NCBI GenBank assembly: GCA_027574665.1
Contig: CM050648.1
Location: 51,631,200-51,695,199 of the forward strand
Direction: 5' to 3'
DNA: 64,000 bases
From: Rhynochetos jubatus
Lineage: Eukaryota; Chordata; Aves; Eurypygiformes; Rhynochetidae
The notes under the pieces were generated by a model, which saw only the letters and a program-made list of their open reading frames with translations, had not been told where the DNA came from and did not search any database. Positions 23,278 through 33,852 of the stretch are shown here, in pieces. Every line of letters begins with the position of its first letter. The stretch's first letter is position 1. The position numbers and the translations under genes were made by a program.

Positions 23278-24534
23278 TGTATTGGGTTTGTGTGGTGAGG
23301 TGTTGGTAGCAGGGAAGGGGTTACAGAGGTGGCTGCTGTGAGAAGCTGCCAGAAGCTTTGCAGAATTGCACAGAATCACAGTATCACTAAGGTTGGAAAA
23401 GACCTATCAGATCATCCAGTCCAACCATCAACCCAACACTCTCGTACCCACTAGCGCATGTCCTCAAGTGCCATGTCTACATGTTCCTTGAACACCTCCA
23501 GGGATGGCGATGCCACCACTTCCTGGGGCAGCCTGTTCCAACGCCTGACCACTCTTTCAGTAAAGAAGTTTTTTCTAATAACCATTCTAAACCTCCCCTG
23601 ATGCAACTTGAGGCCATTTCCTCTCATCCTATCACCAGCCCACCTTTGGCCACGGCTAAGCCAGTCAGCGATGGTGGCAGCGCCTCTGGGATCACATATT
23701 TAAGAGGGGGAAAAAAACCTGCTGGGAACCTGCAGCTGAGAGAGGAGTGGGATGAGAGAGAGACAGCTGGGCAGACACCCAGGTCAGTGCAGAAAGGTGG
23801 GAGGAGGTGGCTGGAGCAGAGGTTCCCCTGGAGCCCATGGTGAGAGGGCAGGCTCTGCCCCTGCAGCCATGGAGGGTCATGGGGGAGCAGAGACCCCCCT
23901 GCAGCCCGGGGAGGGCCCCACACCAGAGCAGGGGGATGTGCCAAAGGAGGCCCTGACTCTGTGGGAAGTCTACGCCAGAGCAGGCTGCTCCTGGAGGACT
24001 GCACCCCACAGAAGGGACCCACGCTGGAGCAGTTTGTGAAGAACTGCAGCCCCTGGGAAGGACTCACGCTGGAGAAGCCCATGGAGGACTGTCTGCCGTG
24101 GGAGGGACCCCAGGCTGGAGCAGGGGCAGAGTGTGAGGATCCCTCCCCCTGAGGAGGAAGGAGCAGCAGAGACAGTGTGTGATGGACAGACCACAACCCC
24201 CATTCCCTATCCCCCTGCGCTGCTGGGTGGGAGAAGATAGAGAATTTGGGAACAAAGCTGAACCCGCGAAGAAGGGAGAGGTGGGGAGAAGGTTTTTAAG
24301 ATTTGGTTTTGTCTCTCATTGTCCTACTCTGATTTGATTGATAACAAACGAAACTGATTTTTTCCCCAAGCTGAGTCTGCTTTGCCAGTGACCGTAACTG
24401 GTGAGTGACCCCTCCCAGTCCTTGTCTTGACCCACAAGCCTTTCCTCATATTTTCTCCTCCCCATCCCACCGCAGGGAGGAGTGAGGGAGCGGCTGTGTG
24501 GTGCTCTGTTGCCAGCTGGGCCTAAACCACGATA
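23278..24534 (+). mobile_element. Solo LTR of an avian endogenous retrovirus (fossil), with nested CR1
   Basis: Starts TGTATTGGGTTTGTGTGG and runs to ACCACGATA. It is about 990 bp without the CR1 nested at 23369-23635. Flanks CACAG and CATAG match at 4 of 5 bases and look like a 5-bp target-site duplication, a size common in ERVL-like elements. Visible parts are a U3 with a TATA-like CATATTTAAG near 23695, a central array of imperfect repeats of about 40 bp (CTGGAGCAG and ACTGCAGCCC words, about 23812-24120), and a polyadenylation-like region near 24340. No internal gag, pol or env lies on either side. It is clearly related to the copy at 52,837-53,682, and the divergence suggests an old insertion. 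I recognise it as a widespread avian LTR type but cannot give its catalogue name. Confidence 0.85.
23369..23635 (-). mobile_element. CR1 LINE 3' fragment nested in the LTR
   Basis: CACAGAATCACAGTATCAC, then GGTTGGAAAAGACC and the C-terminal ORF2 region in antisense. It interrupts the U3 part of the LTR; the homologous LTR at 52.8-53.7 kb has no CR1 at this place, so the CR1 came later. Its sequence differs from the three young-looking copies, so it is another subfamily. Confidence 0.9.
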
Positions 24535-25110
24535 CATAGTTTCCCCTAAGTTTGTCACACAGAGAGGAGCGATTGCAGAGGTGTAAGCTGCTTTTGCATG
24601 CGCATTTTCATGGCTGTTTTCAGTACTGAAAATGAGCAGGAGGGCTTTGCTTGCCACACTACCTTTTGTTTCTATGGCAAAGGTGCTAGAGCATCCTCCA
24701 AAAGCAATTTTGCAAGCATTTGTACAGCCACAGGCCATTAATGAGTCAATCACCCTGTACTTCTTTTAACCCAGTGCTTCAGAGAGCAGCCTCATCTGTT
24801 CTTATGTCACACGAGGTTACATTAGGAGTGTCATTACAAATCTCCTGTGAAGAAAAGGGCAAACGTGAATTTTCAGGAGATTGTAGCACAAGGTTTGGAC
24901 GGAGGATTTTAAATGTAATTCTGCCCTTTAAAAAAAATATTCTGACAGTCACTCCAGCAAGATTACAGATAAAATGTAAGACACACAAACCCAAGCTCAC
25001 ATAAATATTTTAAAGTGTTTCCAAGCATTGTTTTTTTTCCTTTCTACTTGCTTCCTCTGTATTTCCAGGCTCATAATAATGCCTTTTACCCACATACTCA
25101 TCCATCCCAC

Positions 25111-25185
25111 ATATTCAACGCACAGTTACACCTAGATGGAAATCCATCATATTCAACGCACAGTTACACCTAGATGGAAATCCAT
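25111..25185. repeat. Perfect 38-bp tandem duplication
   Basis: Unit 25111-25148, beginning ATATTCAACGCACAGTTACA, is followed directly by a second copy at 25149-25185 with no mismatch. Lack of divergence points to a recent duplication, a length polymorphism, or an assembly artefact. Confidence 0.95.
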
Positions 25186-28141
25186 GAGTCCACCATCAGG
25201 TCTGACAATACCCCTAACAGAGTTTGCTGTGGATTTTGCAGTATGCACAGACTGTGCTGGCTTTGCGGGGCCGGATTCTCTGCTGGGCTGAAATCCTGCT
25301 CAGTGCTGGAGAGAGAGGTTGTTGCACCATCAACCACGCTGGAAGCTCCCCTAACCTGTACCAGGCACCCGTGCTTGCTCAGAGGCAATTTAGGATGATC
25401 TCGCCATTCTCCAGTCCCAGTGGACGGGCTATATTTGACTCTCTGGATAAATAGGCTGAGATGGCTCTTTTTTTCCCCTTGGCCCAAAAACTCACCATCG
25501 AGAGGTATTACTTTGGGTCTACCACGCTTCTGAAACGGATCTCAGCAAGAGGCCCATTCCTGGCCTTTACTGTGTCCCTTTGTCAGGTTATTTGTGCTCA
25601 AATTAGGAGTTGATGGCCCCCCCCTTCCCCATTTCGAACTAGTTTCAAACTAGTTTAAGGCAGTACTGCTGCTGTGAAGTAGTCAGCACAATAATGGGGT
25701 TAAACTGAGTATTTACCTTCCAAGTACCAAGAGTTGAATTACCCAACAGACCCACATGGCATTTTGCAACAAGAAGTAGGAAGTGTAGTGTCTGTTATCT
25801 TTGAGGAGGGGAGGAAGAAGAGATTAACCCTTCGACTCTAGACGTGAGCAGGAGCTTGCTCACACTTTCACACGTGTAGTTTTCTGTCTGTGATCTATAA
25901 AACCTCAATTTGTGGGTTTTGGGTTGTTATGGCCGAATGAAAACAGAATTATAATAAAAATCAAATTTAAATCCTCTCTGTCCTCTAAGACCAGACTCTC
26001 TCAACACTTAGAGGTGTGTACTAAGAACTAGTAGAACTTCCCAAACCTAACAGTGGTAGTGCTGGTGTAAAATAACTGTTGAGTCGATTGTCCACGGTGG
26101 CATGACATTAATAGGAGAATTTGAAGATATCCTGAGTGTGAACAAAAACAGTAATTCAGCTTCTGTAATTTAGTTACTAAAAGCCACCCAAAATGACTAA
26201 GTTGGCTCATTTATAATTTCCGTGGTTGCAATGAATTTGAATTCTTTGTTGGTGACTAAACTTTTCAAAATAATTTTTTTAAATATCTGGAAGACAGTCA
26301 TATGAAACACATGGGATTTTAAAAACTGCATATTTAGTGCCATTTGAGTGCCTTAAATTTAAGACACAAGCCATACAGAATCATATGAAGTTTCACGGTA
26401 TAAAACAAGCAGTCTATAACTCGTGTTGTGAGATGTAACGCTGCGTACAGAACTGCAACTTCCGCCATTCTGCCCAGAGAAGGACCACAAGAAGCCCACT
26501 CGGTTTATTCCAGCAAAACTATGAAATGTGTCATTTAGAAGCTAATTATCTGTTAAAGTCTGAAACCGTTAAATATTTCCCAGACCCAAGACAAAAACAT
26601 GGCTTTTTATGGACTTGACACAGTGTTCAGCGGCGCAAAGCATTTACAGGGAGTGTAGGTATTTAGGACAACGTACATAAAGCCACAGCCAGGAGAATCA
26701 AAGCTAGTTTACTTTTAAACTCAGCTGACTTTTAACTTTTGTCTTCAGAAGAACAACTGTTTGAGTAAGGCCTGCAAAACTGATCCAACCACAGGAAATG
26801 TGATGTGTGTACGTGGGGGAAGTAGGAGTAAGGTGGGGTAGGAGAAATTTGTTCTGAGAGAGAGCGCTTAGGGTTAAGAACTGGAGAAATGAGAAGAAAA
26901 ATTCTTCATCTTGTAGGTGATTCATGGCTAACTAATTAATAGCAGAGCAGAAAGTCAGATTCATGCTAGCTTCATCTGCAAAGAGGTCTCTAATGATGGT
27001 GATGACTCTACTTATAATGGAAATAAAAAGACACAGATAATATATGTTTTATACCCTGATAGATGAGACCATCAGGAGATTATTTTTAAGCTCCTGCTTT
27101 AATATACTTCTAACTTTTTGAAACCTTCATTTTTTTCAGGCTAACTTTTTTTCCACAGCTTTTCTTTCACTTAGACTTGAGATTTTGGGGTTTTTGAAGA
27201 TTTCGAGCAAGAAGTACTTGGGCCATTTTTAAGCTCTGGGATAGTGAAAATAAAAAGCTTTTTCCCAGGGTAGAAGAAGAATTTCTGGCATCTTAACATT
27301 TTCTGTACCCACCAAGTGGCTTCAGTGGGAAAACAGTATTTGCCACGGAAATCGTCCTTACTGAGGTATGAAGCTTTCAGCATTCCAGTGGAATTTTGTT
27401 TTGATTTGACTTTGAATCACTTTGTGAGCTTTTGCCATACATTGGTCACAGGCTTTTTTCCTGCACTTTTAAAGCATAAAAGGGAGCCTGCACTGTATAC
27501 GCGTTCGTGGCTGATACTGGCCGGAGCCATATGGTGACCAGATATTTACCCTGTGGGTTGCAATCTATCACTGGGCTCACGGCTCCCCTCCTTTCCAGAC
27601 ACAGCAAAAGCTACTTTGGGAGTGCCTACACTGCACTGTTTATACAACCATGCCCTTGTCTGCTGGCAGCAAACGCATCTGTGTTTGCACTGCAGTGGAC
27701 AATCCCATCCACTTTACTTCCTCCCTTGAAACAATGTGTTTTCAGACTTGATCTTCTCCATCAAAGCGGGCCATTGCAGAAGTTCCAAAAGGTGATTATT
27801 TTGCCTATTTCTAGCTCGTTCAAGAAAAGGTAGGAAAGATCATTTGCTCTGTTTCTCACCCACACACAGGCAGTGGGAGCAGTTTCTCCCCGGGGTTCCA
27901 GCGCTGGATGCAAAACAACGCCGTACTCCAGTACCTGAAAGTGCACTGCGCTGGAGGAGGAAACAGCAGCAACCGCCCTTGGTCAAGAAGCTGGGGTACA
28001 CTGGAATATGCAAGGTCATATGCCAGGAGCCTCACTTCTTTACTAAAACTAGTGACAAGGAGGAAAAACATATGTGTTTATATATGTATATGTGTATGTT
28101 GCACTGTTTCAGCACCTACACATACTACTTTTGTCGAGTAT

Positions 28142-28171
28142 ATCCATGCCAAATTTTCTTTTGGCATGGAT
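28142..28171. repeat. Perfect 12-bp inverted repeat with 6-base loop
   Basis: ATCCATGCCAAA at 28142-28153, loop TTTTCT, then TTTGGCATGGAT at 28160-28171. All 12 pairs match. Confidence 0.9.
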
Positions 28172-28335
28172 TGATTATTTCCAAATTTGCCTTCTCTTGC
28201 TGACAATTGTTTATTGCCTAGGTCATTTCTGTTCTATTCCACTTGTATCCTAGCTCCTACATTTTGCTTTATCCTAGAAGAACCAATGTGCCTTTTCTCA
28301 GTGTACTAAATGATATGACTAATACCTGTCACATT

Positions 28336-28765
28336 TCATAGAATCACAGAACGGTTTGGGTTGGAAGGGACCTTAAAGACCATCTAGTTCCAACCCCCCT
28401 GCCATGGGCAGGGACACCCTCCACTAGACCAGGTTGCTCAAAGCCTCGTCCAGCCTGGCCTTGAACACTGCCAGGGATGGGGCACCCACAGCTTCTCTGG
28501 GCAACCTGTTCCAGTGCCTCACCACCCTCTCCTTGAAGAACTTCTTCCTGATACCCAATCTAAATCTCCCCGCTTTCAGTTTAAACCTGTTACCCCTTGT
28601 CCTGTCACTACAGGCCCTTGTCAAAAGTCCCCCTCCCAGCTTCCTTGTCGGCCCCTTCAGGTACTGGAAGGCTGCAGTAAGGTCTCCCCGGAGCCTTCTC
28701 TTCTCCAGGCTGAACAAGCCCAACTCTCTCAGCCTGTCCCCATAGGAGAGGGGCTCCAGCCCTCC
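28336..28765 (-). mobile_element. CR1 LINE, 5'-truncated 3' end with open C-terminal ORF2 segment
   Basis: The 3' end is at the left (TCATAGAATCACAGAACGG). The minus strand at 28424-28723 is open for 99 codons and reads as the C terminus of the CR1 ORF2 protein, with [35 protein letters not shown] and [10 protein letters not shown]. It is the least decayed CR1 here, but heavily 5'-truncated and so not mobile. Confidence 0.95.
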
Positions 28766-31700
28766 AATTTCTTTGATTTCTCTCTCCTATGGGTAGACCA
28801 TTAGTGTGTTCACTGATCAGAGCACGTTGTACCTTGAGTTTACAGCCTCTAATTCCTTGAGGAGCTTTTTCAGTGCATAGCTGAGCCCCCAAGGGAGGTG
28901 TGGGGGCTGCACTGCAGTCGACACTGTGATCGCAGCTTTCAACCGGCTACTGAGCCACCAGCATTCACCACCTAACGCAGCCTTCCTTTTCTGGATTTTG
29001 TGAGCACACGGAGATCAGTGCTGGTGTGACTTTAACTAAGGTCAGTTCAGGTATGTCTGCATGAGCAGCCATCGTTCCCCGCCTGAAGCAGGGAGCTCCT
29101 GCAAAAGGCACTTCTGTTGCACAGATAGGCTTTAGCAACGGTGAAATGTTTTGCCCAAGGACTGGATTTGCTGATCAGAGTCTTCACCTCGGAGCTGCGA
29201 GCGCTGCTGGCCTGTGCCATTCACTGTCTGGAGGACTAGAGCAAAGGCAAACCTGAGCTGGTTTCGTACGGACAAGAAGAAGAGAGGGTGGTGGAGCAAA
29301 GGCAGCTTTAACGTAGCACGATTTAGCTGCTGCAGGTTTCATGTTGACTAAATAGGAAGCTGAATGCGAAGGTAGCTCACGCGTTACTAACATGACCTAA
29401 TACGGTGAACAGGATATAGTCTCATCTCTACCTTGTGTAACTCTGCTGCAGTCAGTTGTTACATCAGAAACTCCTGTATCCCAGCCTTTTTGCTCATACC
29501 CACAGTGTGTGCCTTTTAAAAGTGCACGCTCAGCGACCTAAAGAATCTAGATGGCCTTTGGCTTTATTATGAGCTTTTTCACTTCATTTTTCTTAGCTTT
29601 TTCACACGAAGATGGGGGCAGCGGCTCAGACAGCGCCCAGCTAATACTTGTCGAATATTCCACTGCTCTTGTGTTCTCTCTGTCTGCTCATTTCCTGAAG
29701 TGGGCACTGCTGAAACCTCTTATGATGCGCAGTCTTATTACTCTAACGTACAAGAACGCTACTTACACCCTAAACACCATTACATGTACTTTTAAAGTAT
29801 GGAATAATGTTTTCGAGGAAGCTAATGTAGTAATTCTACAGTTTACTGGTTTTCTGTATTTAATAGGAAATTGCAATCTCTGCTGAACAATCAGCTCTTA
29901 AGTCAGTGTGAGTCTCGTATTTGTATCACAGTAAAAGCAAGAGCATTTAAATATCTTGTAAAAAAGTCAAGACAATATGGATATGAGGGCTATAATTCCT
30001 GTTTTATTAAGGATTATCAGTTCCCTTGTTTATTAAGCATGGACATGAGTTTACTTAGAAATACTGTCAAGAATTAGTGACTACAGGCTTTTGAAGAGAG
30101 AAAAAATTATCTTTGAGGCTTGCGTGCTTGATCAGCTCAGTGCTACCAGGTCATACATACATTGAATAATTTCCATTGCGCTCAACAAAACCTAGCTAAA
30201 CGCCAAAATACGTGACACAACAAATGCAGGAATAAGAAATTCCCCGGTTTTAGTTTATTTGTTCTCAGGAAGAAAAAACTAAAACGTGGTGTTCGATGCA
30301 CCATGATTGGTTACGCTGAATGGATCTTCATACGATTTGTAAGTGGCCAATGCTGGAAATACCCTCAGAAGTTCCTAATCGTACGGATACAGTCATTCAT
30401 GAAAATGGGCTCCATGATCCAAGCATGTGAAAGCGTATTCACTGGATTAGAAGCTAATAATACATTACACTCCAGAGTTACGATATGAGCACTCTGTCAC
30501 ACCAGACACTTAACCCATACCTGCTGTTAAAACTAGTATTTTCCTTTTTGCTTTTAGTAGCCCAAGCCTCCCCTTTATGTTTTCAAAGCAGTGCTCAGAG
30601 TTTCCTAGACAGCTGGGTGAAGTACCTCCCACACAAATTCTACTGTGTTTTCAGACAGGCAGACCGGCACTTTTACTCCACCACAGTCGTGAGAAAAGCC
30701 CGGTCTGAAAGATGTGTTTGAAACACGCCGTTTGCACACAGCTGAACACAAACACAGCAGCTTCCCTTGCCACGCACACGGGATGAGATACTGGGGTGTA
30801 CTGTTCCAGTGGCAAGAACCTTCGCTAGGAAATAAACATGTGAGCCTGGGCCTGCCCGACACCCAGCTCCCCTCTATCAATCCCCGAGGTTACCAAGGCG
30901 ATGGGATGGTGCTTCTCTCCACTTACTGTGTTGAAGCTGGGCCACTGTAAATAAAAGTAACACAAAGATGTGAAGGGCAAATGCAAGTAAGCCCCATGTA
31001 GCTTCGTTGCAGGGAAGCCTGCAGAAGATGGAAGACACTTTGCATGTCCAGGAGTACCTACACATTTTCCCCCAGACACTGGATGAAACACGCAGCTCAG
31101 GACTGTGTCATTTCAGTCTTCTGTACTCTGTTACAGGCCTCATGAATTTTGCATTCTTTACAGCTAGGTGCTTCGAATCACCCTACTGAGACCTGGCATC
31201 CTCCTCCCTGTACCTGTTTTAATGCCTAAATCAGGTGTGTAAGAGCACTGTGAATTAGGCTCTGTACCTCTAATGAGGATTTTAATTTTGTTTAATATGA
31301 TGACTTTAAGAAGCATTTCCTTTGTAATTTAAGCATTACTTGCTGCATCACATGTGAGGTGAACCCAAGCCTACACCCTGTAGCTTGCAGAGTACACGAG
31401 ATGTTCTCTTTGGACAGTGATTTTGAAATAGAACATCTGCATTTCCGAGAGCAACCAAATCCTCCGAAGCAAAGGGCCAGCACAAAATAAGTGAAACTAA
31501 ACATGAGTGTAATGTTGTTGCAGTATGCATTTTTGCACTAACCTTACATACTTCTCATTGGAAAACAAAGATGCAGGCAGCTGCAGACAAGAAAAAGCAA
31601 AATGCAGAATACCATCTCTTTTTTTCTCTGAATAAAGCAGGAGAGCTAATAGTGAATATCCAAGATGGAACAGCTCATGCCCTAGCACTTGGCTACAGAT

Positions 31701-31999
31701 AATTTATTTCTTTACTGTAACTCTGAAAATAACTGATATCGCTAGTGATTCAGGTTTGCTCCTGGCAACTGTTCAGCGACCAAAGATTAACGACTCAACA
31801 TTCCCTACATAATTTTTAGTCATCTTTGTAAAAGTGCCATAGCTATTTCTGGAACCGCAGTGGAAGGCAAAGCGCAGGACCAGCACAGCGGCCTCTGCCC
31901 GGTATTCTGTGAAATCGTTACTTTACTGGAGTTTCCTTATTTGAAGAAAGGGTCGCTGCTGGAGTCTGAGAACAGGGTTTGAACTGGCAACGCCGAGAC
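28766..31999. other. Intergenic sequence upstream of the ROCK1 island
   Basis: No gene recognised. Unique-looking AT-rich sequence, rising in GC towards 32 kb. Some of it may be regulatory, but nothing in the sequence alone shows this. Confidence 0.6.
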
Positions 32000-32046
32000 G
32001 CGCCGCCCAGGTTACGTGTTTAACGCTCCCTCTGTTCTTACCGAGC
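31971..32046 (-). repeat. Possible second tRNA-like/SINE relic at the island edge
   Basis: On the minus strand a GTTAAACACG segment is followed at SINE-like distance by CAGTTCAAACCC, a B-box-like word. It resembles the candidate at 15,452-15,530 in layout. There is no complete cloverleaf and the identification is weak. Confidence 0.2.
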
Positions 32047-32743
32047 TGGGCGCGTACCTTGCACGTGGCTCTCGTGAGGGCAGAGACGGGAACGCTCTGG
32101 CGTTCTGGTGTTGGGGAAGGCGGCCTCTCCTTCCCCAGGCCCGCAGGGGCTGCAGCTGGAAGGGCCCTCCGGAGGTCAGCCTCCCCGGCCCCCCGCCAGC
32201 CGCTCAGGGCCGTGCCCGGCCGGCTATGGAAGGTCTACCAAGGACGGAGACCCCCAGCAGCTCCCCGGGCGCCCGCAGCCAGGTACACCCGGCAAAGCAC
32301 CTGCTCCCTGCCAGCAGCGAGCACAGGCCCGCGTTGTGCCGCGCCCGCCCGCCCGACGGCAGAGCCGGGCCCGGGGCGGTGGCCCAGCTGCTCAGTTTCC
32401 CGCAGAGGAAGGAACGGGAAGCCCTGAGGCGCCTTCAAGAAGCCTGGGACGGGCAACGTCCCTCCCCAGCGCTGCCCGACCCCTGAGCGGAACGGCCGCT
32501 TCCCCCGGCGGGACACCGCCCCGTCCCCACCGGAGTCGGAGCCGCGGCCGCTCGCTCGCTCGCTCCCGCCGCCGCAGCCCCTCCCGCCCCTCGCGCGGCA
32601 CGCGCGCGCCCCCTCCGACCGCGGCGCGGCGGGTGAGGCGGGGGGTGGTGGGGGGGAGGAGTTGGCGCGCCCCCGCGCCCCCGCCTCGCGCGCATACCTT
32701 CCGCCTCCTTCCCCTCCCCTCCTGTGCCGGCGCCGCTCCCTCT

Positions 32744-32753
32744 GCGCATGCGC
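32744..32753. promoter_or_regulatory. NRF1 binding palindrome
   Basis: The sequence GCGCATGCGC is a perfect palindrome and matches the core consensus of NRF1 (nuclear respiratory factor 1), which binds unmethylated CpG promoters. It lies about 1.1 kb upstream of the ROCK1 ATG in the CpG-richest part of the island and probably sits close to the transcription start. Occupancy is inferred from sequence only. Confidence 0.7.
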
Positions 32754-32790
32754 TTCGCCAGCCCGGCCGGCCTCCCCCGTCCCCTCCCGT

Positions 32791-32812
32791 TCAAACAGGA
32801 AGGCGGACATGT
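32791..32812 (+). promoter_or_regulatory. Conserved-looking ETS-site block at the presumed ROCK1 transcription start
   Basis: A GGAA ETS core (CAGGAAGG at 32796-32803) is followed by GGCGGACAT. As I recall, a very similar block (AACAGGAAGGCGGACAT) occurs at the start of the human ROCK1 5' UTR. If so, transcription starts near 32,780-32,830 and the 5' UTR is about 1 kb, close to the human length. The match is from memory and not from an alignment run here. Confidence 0.5.
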
Positions 32813-33578
32813 TGGTGTCTTTCGCAGGTTTCCTCGCAGCCGCCGCGGCCGGACCTTACGCTCTCCCCTCCCCTTAAGCCAAACCTCCTTCCCTCCTCCC
32901 TCTCACGCTGCAACCTCGGCTCGGTCCGGAAGCGCTGCGGGCTGCCGTCCCGTGCGTTGAGGTGGAGGAAGCGGAGCCGGTGCTGGCAGCGGCGGGAGGC
33001 AGCGAGGAGCCGCCGGCGGCCGTGCAGCGAGGAGGAGGAGGAGAGAGGAAGAAAGATGCTGCCGTCGCTCCGTCGTTGAAGTGACTCGTCCCCTGCCCGC
33101 GGGGGCCAGTCGCGGCGGGGCCGGGGCGGCCTGTGCGCGCGGGGGGCAGCTCCCTCCCCCGGCCCGCCCCGGGCTCCCTCGCTCTGTGCCCATGGAAGGA
33201 CCAACCCCACGGCGCTGAGACACGCCGCCCAGAGGATTCTGCTACGGTTGTTTTTGAGGGTTTTTTCCCACTTTTCCCTCATTTTTGCCTTGGTGGTGGG
33301 GGTTTTTTTTTTTTTCCTTTTCTGTTGTTTCTTCTGGTTTTCCGGAAAGAGAGTTGCGCTTCGGAACCTGGCACCGACCCGCCGCCGCTCCTGCAGGGCG
33401 AGGAGGAGGAGGAGGAACCGCTACGCTGGCTCCCAGGGCGGCTTCCCCGGCTGGGAAAATGAGGTTGCTGAGACGCTGGGGCCCGAGTAGAGGAGGGAGG
33501 GAGAGGAAACCTGCCCGTGCGGAGTTGTGAGCAGCCCAGGAAAGTGCGTGCGTGCAGGAGGGGGGAGAAACAGCCTCA

Positions 33579-33601
33579 CCCCCCCCCCCCCCCCCGCCCC
33601 C
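33579..33601 (+). repeat. C17 homopolymer plus C5 in the ROCK1 leader
   Basis: Seventeen C at 33579-33595, one G, then five C. The opposite strand is a G run able to form quadruplexes. Such tracts are prone to length error in sequencing and to real polymorphism. Confidence 0.9.
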
Positions 33602-33756
33602 AGCCGCGGACTCTCCTTCGGTTTTGTCCCCCCTCGGCGGGGCAGCGTGGGGGACTTGCCTCAGAGACTCCTGTGATTGAAGGGATTTTGCAGGAAGCGC
33701 TCCCCAGCCTGGTACAGGCTGTGTGGTTTCTCGTTTGTGCTCGCCTCTTCCTGGTT

Positions 33757-33804
33757 GTTTTTTTTTTTTAATTTTTTTTTTTTGTTACTTTTTTCATTAT
33801 TTTT
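33757..33804 (+). repeat. T-rich tract just before the ROCK1 start codon
   Basis: Runs of 10 or more T broken by AA, G and AC, ending about 50 nt upstream of the ATG. It contains the in-frame TAA that sets the start. It could be plain leader sequence, or the pyrimidine tract of an unrecognised 3' splice site if the leader is spliced. Confidence 0.7.
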
Positions 33805-33852
33805 AACCTTACTTTGCTCTGGAATAAGGGAAACTTTTTAATCTCCGGAAAC

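Larger units (their letters stand above)
24535..28335. other. Intergenic, no recognised gene
   Basis: AT-rich non-coding DNA; contains the 38-bp tandem duplication and the hairpin listed separately and a TA/TG-rich stretch near 28075-28100. Confidence 0.6.
32000..33650 (+). promoter_or_regulatory. ROCK1: CpG-island promoter of ROCK1
   Basis: A dense CpG island, very rich in GC, in otherwise AT-leaning sequence, ending just before the ROCK1 start codon. I see no convincing TATA box. It carries GC boxes and CCCTCCC-type pyrimidine runs, an NRF1-type palindrome at 32744-32753 and an ETS-type GGAA core at 32796-32803. This is the usual make-up of a broadly expressed housekeeping promoter, which fits ROCK1. 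Several long open frames run through the island on both strands, but they are products of GC richness and match no protein I recognise. CpG-island promoters often fire in both directions, so a divergent non-coding transcript on the minus strand is possible; I see no specific evidence for one. Confidence 0.85.
32815..33852 (+). other. ROCK1: ROCK1 5' UTR (inferred) with uORFs and homopolymer tracts
   Basis: Presumed transcribed leader between the promoter motifs and the ROCK1 ATG, assuming no 5' UTR intron. It contains an eight-codon uORF at 33056-33079, further upstream ATGs such as those near 33191 and 33460, two GGA-repeat tracts (about 33024-33048 and 33398-33416), a run of 17 C at 33579-33595, and a very T-rich block at 33757-33804, 50-95 nt before the start codon. 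uORFs and G/C-rich structure suggest translational control. The exact start and any splicing inside the leader cannot be settled from sequence alone. Confidence 0.55.

Noticed and set aside
23752-24152. Open frames on both strands in 23.6-24.2 kb
   Set aside because: They fall inside the LTR and its internal repeat array; repeat periodicity, not coding, keeps them open.
32108-33079. 323-codon plus-strand open frame through the ROCK1 CpG island, with 191-codon minus frame opposite
   Set aside because: Composition is Pro/Arg/Ser-rich as expected from GC-rich DNA, both strands are open, and no domain is recognisable. It overlaps the promoter and leader.
33814-33852. Upstream extension of ROCK1 by 13 codons
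   Set aside because: The extension begins at TTG, not ATG, and there is an in-frame TAA at 33769-33771. The ATG at 33853 matches the family start.
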